Assembly (NCBI RefSeq): GCF_001937195.1
Contig: NZ_MSDO01000003.1
Location: 62,001-126,000 of the forward strand
DNA: 64,000 bases
DNA from: Salinicola socius
GTDB taxonomy: Bacteria; Pseudomonadota; Gammaproteobacteria; Pseudomonadales; Halomonadaceae
Direction: 5' to 3'
The notes beneath the pieces were generated by a model. That model saw only the letters and a list, made by a program, of their open reading frames with translations, was not told the origin of the DNA and did not search any database. This document shows, in pieces, positions 57,662-64,000 of the stretch. The stretch's first letter is position 1. Each line of letters begins with the position of its first letter. The translations under genes were made by a program, and so were the position numbers.

Positions 57662-58528
57662 TTAATCTTTTAGCCAATGCGGGTGATCGATTGTCCGATC
57701 CTTGGCGTTCTCCCCGTGCAGGGACAACAATAGCGCCAGCGCTCGCATCCCGGGGCGAAAGCGCGCGAGATCCGGCAGCGTCTGGAGACGGCCATAGGCC
57801 GCGACGAAGGCATCGCGCTGAGAGGCGTTTTCCAGAAGCAACTCGAGCAGGCACAGGTCGAGCTCCAGTGGCGCCCACACCAACGCTTCCCAGTCACTCC
57901 ATAGCCAGTCCGTCGCGCCTTCCAGAAACTGATCGCTGCGAAGATCCGGCAGCGACCAGACGCTTTTCGAGGGCTGCGGCCAGCTCGGCATTTCCGGAAT
58001 CCAGCGACGACCGGGATGCCCTTCGACGAACGCGCGAGCACGTTGGGGCCAGCTCGATAGCGGCCAGACGTCGGCGCTGGGATGGCCGAAGCCCGGCAGG
58101 GCTTCCCGATGGAGGATCGCGAGCTGCTCGCCGAGCCGGGTTGCCAACGCCACGCTCATCGGAGGGGAAACGGCATGACGCCAAGGCAGGCTCCAGAGCG
58201 GGATGCCCTGTAATCGGCCAAGAAACGTCATCGGCAATGGCGCCATCGGCAGGCGCGGTGGGAGCAGTCCCGGCACTTGGGTCAGCGCTTCGGCCGCCTG
58301 CCAGCGATCGAGGCCGAACAGCTGCTGAATCCCCCACCAGAACCCGTCGGTCGCCGGCGACCTTCGGGCCAGTTTGAGCAGCTGCGGGGAGAGCTCCTCG
58401 CTTCGCCACAGCCAGTTGGCGCTGTCCGGCCAACGCAGCGCAAGCGGCGTCAGCGATTTGCCGGTCAACACCGATACCCGTCGAGTCAGTTCGGCATCCG
58501 CTCGGATCGGGCGATCTCGGGTCGTCAA
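57662..58528 (-). CDS. Degenerate aminoglycoside/choline-kinase-fold protein
   Basis: A 288-residue protein. The second half looks like the C-lobe of APH/choline kinases: LGEQLAILHREALPGFGHP, then SLPDLRSDQFLEGATDWLWSDWEALVWAPLELDLCLLE, matching the HGDLxxxN and DWE motifs. The catalytic-loop His is Leu and the Asn is Gln, so activity is doubtful. I see no clear N-lobe glycine loop. TTG 58528 has AAGGA about 9 nt upstream. It diverges from the TPP riboswitch; a link to thiamine metabolism is only a guess. Confidence 0.55.
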   Translation of the reverse strand: MTTRDRPIRADAELTRRVSVLTGKSLTPLALRWPDSANWLWRSEELSPQLLKLARRSPATDGFWWGIQQLFGLDRWQAAEALTQVPGLLPPRLPMAPLPMTFLGRLQGIPLWSLPWRHAVSPPMSVALATRLGEQLAILHREALPGFGHPSADVWPLSSWPQRARAFVEGHPGRRWIPEMPSWPQPSKSVWSLPDLRSDQFLEGATDWLWSDWEALVWAPLELDLCLLELLLENASQRDAFVAAYGRLQTLPDLARFRPGMRALALLLSLHGENAKDRTIDHPHWLKD

Positions 58529-58599
58529 TGGACTTCATCCTTGCGTCGGTTCGACTATCGCCGGTGGGCAGGCGGCGTCGGGCGGCGTACAATCCCGGG

Positions 58600-58690
58600 C
58601 ACTGGATAGGGGTGCCCGCGCGACGGGCTGAGAGTGCGTTCATGCACAACCCTGGAACCTGAACCGGCTAGTACCGGCGGAGGAAATGCC
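58600..58690 (+). ncRNA. TPP riboswitch (THI element)
   Basis: The conserved parts occur in order: GGGGTGCC (from 58610), GGGCTGAGAG (58625-58634), ACCCTGGAACCTGAACCGG, then the closing GTACCGGCGGAGGAAATG. It precedes thiZ by about 48 nt. A short CCC...GGG pairing at 58719-58730 could mask the GGGAG ribosome binding site, which suggests control of translation. No intrinsic terminator is seen in the leader. Confidence 0.93.
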
Positions 58691-58737
58691 AGCTGTTCTC
58701 GCATGACTTCGCCCGTTTCCCCCTGATGGGAGTTGTC

Positions 58738-59481
58738 ATGTCACCGCCCGGACTCGTCCTCCGCCACGCTTCGCTGACTTTCGGCGATCGCCCGCTGTTT
58801 CAAGCGCTTCAGGCGCGATTCGACGCGGGCAGCTGGACTTGCCTGCTCGGTCGCAGCGGCAGTGGCAAAAGTTCTCTGCTGCGCATGATCGCCAGCCTGA
58901 GACTGCCTGACAACCACCATCTCGATCTCCAGACCAGTGACGGCATCCCGTTGGCAGGCCGTGTTGCCTGGATGGCCCAGCAGGACCTGCTCGTACCCTG
59001 GCAAAGAGTGGCGGGTAACGTCATGCTCAGCGCCCACTGGCAAGGACGACCCACTGCGGCTGATCGACGGCGCGCCGAGCATCTGCTGGCCCAGGTCGGT
59101 CTTGCCGACAAGGCCGATCGATGGCCTGACGAGCTCTCCGGCGGCCAGCGCCAGCGTATTGCTCTCGCCCGCACCCTGTTCGCGGACGCCAGCGTGGTTC
59201 TGATGGACGAGCCCTTCTCCGCCGTCGATGCCATCACCCGGCTCGAACTTCACGATCTGGCTAGCCGGCTTCTGGCCGACCGCACCGTGCTCATGGTGAC
59301 ACATGATCCGCTCGAGGCGCTGCGCCTGGCCGATAGAATCCTGATCCTGCAGGGAGAACCCGCACGCCTGGTATCGATTTCGGTTCCCCCGGGCGACCGG
59401 CCGCGCTCGCTCGACGACAGCGAGCTACAGCGTCGTCAGGCCGAACTGGTGACCCAGTTGCGAGAGACGGACGATGCCTGA
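58738..59481 (+). CDS. thiZ: Thiamine-precursor ABC transporter ATPase
   Basis: A 247-residue ABC ATPase with Walker A GRSGSGKSS, the Q-loop MAQQDLLVPW, the signature LSGGQRQRIALARTL, Walker B VVLMDEPFSAVD and the switch MVTHDPLEAL. The riboswitch and gene order point to ThiZ of the formylaminopyrimidine (thiamine pyrimidine precursor) importer ThiXYZ. I chose ATG 58738, which has GGGAG upstream, over ATG 58726. Confidence 0.88.
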   Translation: MSPPGLVLRHASLTFGDRPLFQALQARFDAGSWTCLLGRSGSGKSSLLRMIASLRLPDNHHLDLQTSDGIPLAGRVAWMAQQDLLVPWQRVAGNVMLSAHWQGRPTAADRRRAEHLLAQVGLADKADRWPDELSGGQRQRIALARTLFADASVVLMDEPFSAVDAITRLELHDLASRLLADRTVLMVTHDPLEALRLADRILILQGEPARLVSISVPPGDRPRSLDDSELQRRQAELVTQLRETDDA

Positions 59482-60250
59482 ACGCGCACTGCTGAAACGC
59501 TTGGTTCGGCCCTTGCTGGCGCTGGTCACGATCGTCGCCATTTGGCAGCTGGTGCTGACCCTGACCGGCGTACCACGCTACATTCTGCCTTCGCCCATGG
59601 CCGTTGGACGCGCCCTGATCGACCAGCGTGGTCTCCTTGCCCATCATGCCGGGATCACCGCCATCGAGATCGTCGCCGGACTGATCGGCGGTATCCTGCT
59701 GGGGCTGACGACAGCACTGGCACTGGCTCGATTCCGGGCATTGCGGCGCACGCTGCTGCCGCTACTGCTGATCAGCCAGGCCATTCCGCTGTTCGCGCTG
59801 GCACCGATTCTGATGCTGTGGCTCGGTTACGGGCTGGGCCCCAAGATTCTGATGGCCATGGTCATCATCTATTTTCCGGTCGCCTCCACCGGCTATGACG
59901 GCCTGCGACAGACACCGCAGGGCTGGCTGGACCTGGCCCAGACATTCGGATTGACCCGGCGCCAGCGGCTGTTGAAAGTCCAGCTGCCGGCCGCGCTGCC
60001 GTCGCTCGCTTCCGGCCTTCGCATGGCAGCGAGCGCGGCACCGATCGGCGCGGTCATCGGCGAATGGGTTGGCTCCAGCCAGGGCCTGGGCTATCTGATG
60101 CTCAATGCCAATGCCCGATTGCAGATCGACCTGATGTTTGCCGCCCTCGTCGTGCTGGTGGCGTTTGCCGTACTGCTCTACTTCGGCGTCGATGCCGCGC
60201 TGAGACTGGCAATGCCCTGGCACCATGACCGTGTGGAATCCGAACCCTGA
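59474..60250 (+). CDS. thiX: Thiamine-precursor ABC transporter permease
   Basis: A 258-residue BPD-type permease with about six transmembrane helices. It has ILPSPMAVGRALIDQR and the coupling loop LAQTFGLTRRQRLLKVQLPAALPSLASGLRMAASAAPIGAVIGEW. It overlaps the ATPase gene by 8 nt. It forms the membrane channel of the riboswitch-controlled transporter. Confidence 0.87.
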   Translation: MPERALLKRLVRPLLALVTIVAIWQLVLTLTGVPRYILPSPMAVGRALIDQRGLLAHHAGITAIEIVAGLIGGILLGLTTALALARFRALRRTLLPLLLISQAIPLFALAPILMLWLGYGLGPKILMAMVIIYFPVASTGYDGLRQTPQGWLDLAQTFGLTRRQRLLKVQLPAALPSLASGLRMAASAAPIGAVIGEWVGSSQGLGYLMLNANARLQIDLMFAALVVLVAFAVLLYFGVDAALRLAMPWHHDRVESEP

Positions 60251-60335
60251 AGCATTCCACGACCGCTCTTTTCGCAAGCTACCGCCTCATCCATGCAGGC
60301 TTGATGATTTCATCGAAACAACAGGGGAACTCCCG

Positions 60336-61343
60336 ATGACAACCCAACGTTCAACATCTTGGCGCCGCGGTCTGGCGATGAGTCTGGCACTGCTTGCCCT
60401 GACTCTGGCGATGCCGGCCCTGGCGCAGGAAGCCGACGACGATCTGGCGCCGCAGATGATTCCGCTGAGCGTCATGCTCGACTGGTACGTCAATCCGGTT
60501 CACGCCCCGATCATCATCGCCAAGCAGCGCGGGCTTTTCGAGAAGCGCGGTCTGGATGTCGACATTCAGGCGCCGGCAGACCCCAGCGTTCCGCCCAAGC
60601 TTGTCGCCGCCGGCCGAATCGACCTGGCGGTCAGCTATCAACCCCAGTTGCACCTGCAGGTCGATCAGGGTCTGCCCATCGTGCGTGTGGGCACGCTGAT
60701 CGCGACGCCCTTGAACGCCCTGCTGGTACGAGCGGACAGCGGCATCGAGGATATCTCCCAGCTCAAGGGCAAGAAAATCGGGTATTCGGTCGGTGGCGTC
60801 GAGGAAGTGCTGCTGTCGGCCATGCTCGAGCATAACGGCCTGAGCCTGGACGATGTCGAGATGGTCAACGTCAACTTTTCGCTGACACCGGCTCTGATCA
60901 GCGAAAAAGTCGACGGCGTGACCGGCGCGTTTCGTAACTTCGAGCCAGCGCAGATGAAGCAGGAAGGCGTCGAGGGCAAGGCGTTCTATATCGAGGAACA
61001 GGGCGTTCCCAGCTACGACGAACTGATCTTTGTCGCCAATCGCGAGACGCTCGATGAGCACCGCGACGCCGACCGGCGCTTCATGGATGCCATTGGTGAA
61101 GCAACGTCCTGGATCATCAACCACCCGGACGACGCGTGGCAGAGTTTCATCGCCTACGACCCCTCGCTGGATACGCCCCTGAACGCCGCAGCGTGGAAGG
61201 CTACCCTGCCGCGCTTCGCCCTGCGTCCCGCGGCACTGGATTCCAAACGCTACCGCGAATTCGAAGCCTTTCTGCTCGAGCGCGGCCAGATCAAAGCGCA
61301 AAGCACGATCTCTCGTCTGGCGGTCGATCTCAACGCGCCGTAG
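60336..61343 (+). CDS. thiY: Thiamine-pyrimidine-precursor binding protein (NMT1/THI5-like)
   Basis: A 335-residue periplasmic binding protein. The signal peptide ends ALAQEA near residue 31. The mature part has LSVMLDWYVNPVHAPIIIAKQRGLFEKRGLDVDI, the NMT1/THI5-like start that in ThiY binds N-formyl-4-amino-5-aminomethyl-2-methylpyrimidine, and VGGVEEVLLSAML. GGGGAA precedes ATG 60336. It is the third gene under the riboswitch, 85 nt after the permease. Confidence 0.9.
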   Translation: MTTQRSTSWRRGLAMSLALLALTLAMPALAQEADDDLAPQMIPLSVMLDWYVNPVHAPIIIAKQRGLFEKRGLDVDIQAPADPSVPPKLVAAGRIDLAVSYQPQLHLQVDQGLPIVRVGTLIATPLNALLVRADSGIEDISQLKGKKIGYSVGGVEEVLLSAMLEHNGLSLDDVEMVNVNFSLTPALISEKVDGVTGAFRNFEPAQMKQEGVEGKAFYIEEQGVPSYDELIFVANRETLDEHRDADRRFMDAIGEATSWIINHPDDAWQSFIAYDPSLDTPLNAAAWKATLPRFALRPAALDSKRYREFEAFLLERGQIKAQSTISRLAVDLNAP

Positions 61344-61367
61344 AGGAAAATCGACTAGATTGATGAT

Positions 61368-62282
61368 ATGACTTCAAGATCATCATGTTACGACGTATTG
61401 CAATACGACCTGCTGCACTACGATCCGCAGCAGGATCCGATCCAGGCGCTGCCCAGCACGAACGTCGATGCACTGGGCGCGCTGCCCGCACGCCCGGGCG
61501 TCTATGTCTTTTTCGGTCACAACGAACTGCCGCTTTACGTCGGCAAAAGCGTCAATATTCGCAGCCGCGTCCGCAGTCATGTCCAGCAGCCGGTTTCCAG
61601 GCGACACGCTCAGATGGTAGCGCAGACCCGACGCATCGCGTGGCTGCGAACCAGCGGCGATCTAGGCGCCCAGCTGCTGGAAGCGGACCTGATCAAACGC
61701 TGGATGCCGCTCTACAACCGTCAGTTGCGCAAGCGCGTGCGGATGGTGAGCTGGAACTGGCCAGACGGCGACGACCGACCGACACTCACCGACGGCCAAT
61801 GGATCGTAACGGCGCGGACGCAGTTCTTCGGGCTGTTTCGCAATCGCCGCGACGCCCAGATGACGTTGCGTGATATCGCCACGGACGAATCGCTCTGCCT
61901 GCGGGTTCTGGGACTGGAGGCCGGTAGCGGTCGCTGTTTCGGCTACCAGATCGGGCGCTGCCGAGGCGCTTGCTGTGGCGCTGAGAGCCTGGAGGCTCAC
62001 GCCCAGCGAGCGCGTGAGGCGATGGAAAGACTGCGTATCGAAAACTGGCCATGGCCGGGGCGCGTCGCCTTTCGAGAAAGCAACCAGCATGGCGAGATCG
62101 GTCTGCATATCGTCGATCACTGGCACTACCTGGGTAGCGTCGAACGGCTAGACGACCTGCATGCGCTGCCCGATACGCGCGGTTTCGATATCGATACCTA
62201 TCGCATTCTCAACCGCTTTATCTCGACGCCGAGCCCAGCCATCGAACCGATTCCGATCGATGGCGAAATTGACCTGATATGA
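61368..62282 (+). CDS. GIY-YIG nuclease, Cho-like (UvrC homologue)
   Basis: A 304-residue protein with an N-terminal GIY-YIG nuclease domain: GVYVFFGHNELPLYVGKSVNIRSRVRSH, and Glu in GAQLLEADLIKRWMPLYN as metal ligand. The central cysteine-containing region CFGYQIGRCRGACCGAE resembles the UvrC-type Cys-rich segment. E. coli Cho makes the 3' incision in nucleotide excision repair and is SOS-induced; I found no LexA box here. It begins 24 nt after thiY and may share its transcript. Confidence 0.82.
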   Translation: MTSRSSCYDVLQYDLLHYDPQQDPIQALPSTNVDALGALPARPGVYVFFGHNELPLYVGKSVNIRSRVRSHVQQPVSRRHAQMVAQTRRIAWLRTSGDLGAQLLEADLIKRWMPLYNRQLRKRVRMVSWNWPDGDDRPTLTDGQWIVTARTQFFGLFRNRRDAQMTLRDIATDESLCLRVLGLEAGSGRCFGYQIGRCRGACCGAESLEAHAQRAREAMERLRIENWPWPGRVAFRESNQHGEIGLHIVDHWHYLGSVERLDDLHALPDTRGFDIDTYRILNRFISTPSPAIEPIPIDGEIDLI

Positions 62283-62325
62283 GACCGAATTGAAACGCCC
62301 CCGTCCTGACCTGATTGCTGCGCTG

Positions 62326-63111
62326 TCAGGATGCGGCGAGGAAGCGGTTCACCGCATCCCGAAACGCTTCCGGCTGTTCGGCGTGCAGCCAGTGCCCGGC
62401 GCCATCCAGCGTCTGCCATTCGGCATTGGGCAGGACCGCATCGACAGACTCGCGATACCGATCCGGAACATAGTGCGAGGCGCCTCCCCGGATCAATAAT
62501 GTCGCGCCTTCGAATGGCCGATCGCCGTCGGGTGGAGCAATGATCGCCTCGTACCCCGCGCTGATTTCGTCGAGACCGACTCGCCAGTACATGATCCCGT
62601 CGTCACCGCGGAGCAGATTGGTGGCCAGAAACTGGCGCGTGGCCGCGTCATCGACTTCTTCCTGCATCAGCGCTGCGGCGTCGCGGCGCGATGTCGGCCT
62701 TCCCGCCTCGACCCGGCGCATTGCCGCAAATATGTCATCGTGGCCGTGGTCGTAGGCAACCGGCGCGACGTCGGCAACGATCAGGTGAGCCACCCGCGCT
62801 GGATGCAAGCGGGCCAGGGTCATCGCGACCTTGCCGCCCATCGAGTGGCCCAGCAGGTCGAATCGTTTGACCTCGAGCTCGTCCAGCAGCGCGACGACAT
62901 CGGCCGCCATCGCAGCATATTGCATCCCGTCGGCATGCGGCGAACGGCCATGGTTGCGCAGATCGACGGCAATCACCCGACGCTCGTCCTGCCACTGCTT
63001 GATGTGGGAACGCCAGTTGTCGGCGCTACCGAACAGTCCGTGAAGTATGACCAGCGGTAGCGTCGCGTCGCCGTTCTCCGGCACGCCCGTATCGATACAG
63101 TAAAGTTGCAC
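62326..63111 (-). CDS. ybfF: YbfF-type esterase (alpha/beta hydrolase)
   Basis: A 261-residue alpha/beta hydrolase. It has the oxyanion-hole HGLFGSADNWRSH, DLRNHGRSPHADG, the nucleophile Ser in LLGHSMGGKVAMTLA and the His near the end in DGAGHWLHAEQP. E. coli YbfF hydrolyses acyl-CoA and short esters. The start is GTG 63111, supported by a perfect AGGAGG 6 nt upstream. It converges with the Cho-like gene. Confidence 0.88.
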   Translation of the reverse strand: MQLYCIDTGVPENGDATLPLVILHGLFGSADNWRSHIKQWQDERRVIAVDLRNHGRSPHADGMQYAAMAADVVALLDELEVKRFDLLGHSMGGKVAMTLARLHPARVAHLIVADVAPVAYDHGHDDIFAAMRRVEAGRPTSRRDAAALMQEEVDDAATRQFLATNLLRGDDGIMYWRVGLDEISAGYEAIIAPPDGDRPFEGATLLIRGGASHYVPDRYRESVDAVLPNAEWQTLDGAGHWLHAEQPEAFRDAVNRFLAAS

Positions 63112-63190
63112 GTCATCCCTCCTGAAAGCCGGTTCGGCAACCCTGGCAGCCGCCGTTGCAAGTTGCAGGATAACAAAATGCCGCCGGGGG

Positions 63191-63871
63191 TTACCCCTGC
63201 TGGCGCGACGCCCCCGGCAGATTGACCTGGTCTCGTTGCGTCAACAGGCGCCGACCGAGGTAGGCCAGCAGCACGCCGTACAGTGGCAGGAAAAAGATCA
63301 GACTGATCGACAGCTTCACGGCGTAATCGAACCAGGCGATCTCCACCCAATGTTCACGCATGAACGGATCGGGACCCTGCCAGAAGGCGATGGCAAAGAA
63401 CGCGAAGGTATCCGCCAGGTTGCCGATGATCGTGGATAAGGTCGGCGCGACCCACCAGGCACGAAGCCGACGCATGCGGTCGAACACATGGATGTCGAGC
63501 AGTTGCCCCAGCACGTAAGCCATGAAACTGGCCAACGCGATGCGTCCGACGAACAGATTCCACTGGGCCAGGGCCTCGAAACCCTGAAACCGTCCCTGCT
63601 GGAACAGCACCGATACCGCATAGGAAATCAGCAAAGCCGGCACCATGACGCCGGCAATGATTCGTCTCGCCGATGACTTGCCGAACAGACGAACCGTCAA
63701 ATCGGTAGCGAGGAAAATGAACGGGAAACTGAAAGCGCCCCAGGTGGTGTGCAGCCCCCACAGCGTGAATGGCAACTGAACCAGATAGTTGCTGGCGGTG
63801 ATCACCATCACGTGAAAGCTGACCAGCCAAAGTAACGCAAGTCGGAGCTGGTGGTTATCGAGTCTCAACAT
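63191..63871 (-). CDS. yhhQ: Queuosine precursor transporter YhhQ (VUT family)
   Basis: A 226-residue membrane protein with about six transmembrane helices. It has the VUT signature ITASNYLVQLPF and WGAFSFPFIFLATDLTVRLFGKSSARRII, then LGQLLDIHVFDRMRR and STIIGNLADTFAFFAIAF. YhhQ imports preQ0 and preQ1 for queuosine in tRNA. I looked for a preQ1 riboswitch in the 129 nt upstream and saw none I could support. Confidence 0.9.
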   Translation of the reverse strand: MLRLDNHQLRLALLWLVSFHVMVITASNYLVQLPFTLWGLHTTWGAFSFPFIFLATDLTVRLFGKSSARRIIAGVMVPALLISYAVSVLFQQGRFQGFEALAQWNLFVGRIALASFMAYVLGQLLDIHVFDRMRRLRAWWVAPTLSTIIGNLADTFAFFAIAFWQGPDPFMREHWVEIAWFDYAVKLSISLIFFLPLYGVLLAYLGRRLLTQRDQVNLPGASRQQG

Positions 63872-64000
63872 GGGAAGCCTTTTTCGTTTGCCGGGCTTTC
63901 GGTCACGGGCGTTCTGGCGTAACGAACGACCGTCAACGGAAGCTTACCGGGCGCCGGTGCGAATGAAGCGGCGGTGCCGGGCCGAGGGGTTAGGGAACCC

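Noticed and set aside
61300-61367. LexA box before the Cho-like nuclease
   Set aside because: No CTG-N10-CAG was present near the start; the gene may rely on the thiXYZ transcript.
63872-64000. preQ1 riboswitch upstream of yhhQ
   Set aside because: GGGTTCCCTAACCCC on the minus strand looks superficially like part of a preQ1 aptamer, but it is about 115 nt from the start and the conserved tail is absent.

Overview
The window is GC-rich chromosomal DNA of a halophilic gammaproteobacterium, most likely of the family Halomonadaceae (Halomonas, Chromohalobacter or Salinicola type). The main evidence is a complete ectoine operon, ectA-ectB-ectC, whose EctA N-terminus matches the halomonad form. 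A CBS-domain glycine-betaine ABC transporter, an NhaP2-type antiporter and gammaproteobacterial gene orders (cyoABCDE, tusDCB-tusE-yccA next to tRNA-Ser(UGA), arsC-wrbA-DUF2069) agree with this. Most genes are housekeeping and tightly packed, many with ATGA or TGATG overlaps.

Layout. 1-5.0 kb: the end of tamA, then tamB and msrA. 5.0-14.2 kb, minus strand: a peptide ABC transporter (binding protein, two permeases, two ATPases), a LysR regulator, the dipeptidase pepQ and a YheT-type hydrolase, which look like one peptide-use block. 14.3-16.5 kb: carbonic anhydrase and glutathione reductase, divergent. 16.8-19.3 kb: ectABC with a hairpin and T-tract between ectB and ectC. 19.4-24.2 kb, minus: the cytochrome bo3 operon with heme O synthase. 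24.7-26.3 kb: a Zur-like regulator, hisI and yidD, facing sufE. 26.5-29.4 kb: a chromosomal KfrA-like protein with a striking operator, a TAXI binding protein and nfuA. 29.7-35.8 kb: metH, a sulfite reductase and its DUF934 partner. 35.8-40.7 kb: smrA, a GGCT-like protein, arsC, wrbA, DUF2069, an orphan membrane protein ending inside a small mobile element, and pdxH.

40.8-43.9 kb, minus: glycine-betaine uptake genes with a good promoter and a TetR/BetI-like inverted repeat upstream. 44.1-47.9 kb: a PatZ-type protein acetyltransferase divergent from a histone-deacetylase-family enzyme, a possible writer/eraser pair. 48.0-50.8 kb: an XRE-cupin regulator, DUF1244, moaB and a moeA broken by one in-frame amber codon. 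50.9-53.7 kb, minus: acpH, the tus genes and yccA. 53.8-55.8 kb: tRNA-Ser(UGA), then four small orphan genes and a second copy of the mobile element, the most accessory-looking part. 55.9-64 kb: nhaP2, a degenerate kinase-like protein, a TPP riboswitch driving a thiXYZ-type pyrimidine transporter, a Cho-like GIY-YIG nuclease, ybfF and yhhQ.

I found no CRISPR array, phage module, toxin-antitoxin pair, complete insertion sequence or rRNA. The points most worth following are the moeA amber codon, the pair of MITE-like elements inserted at CTAG on stop codons, the KfrA-like gene with its TTTACGTA-N7-TACGTAAA site, the hairpin inside ectABC and the acetyltransferase/deacetylase pair.
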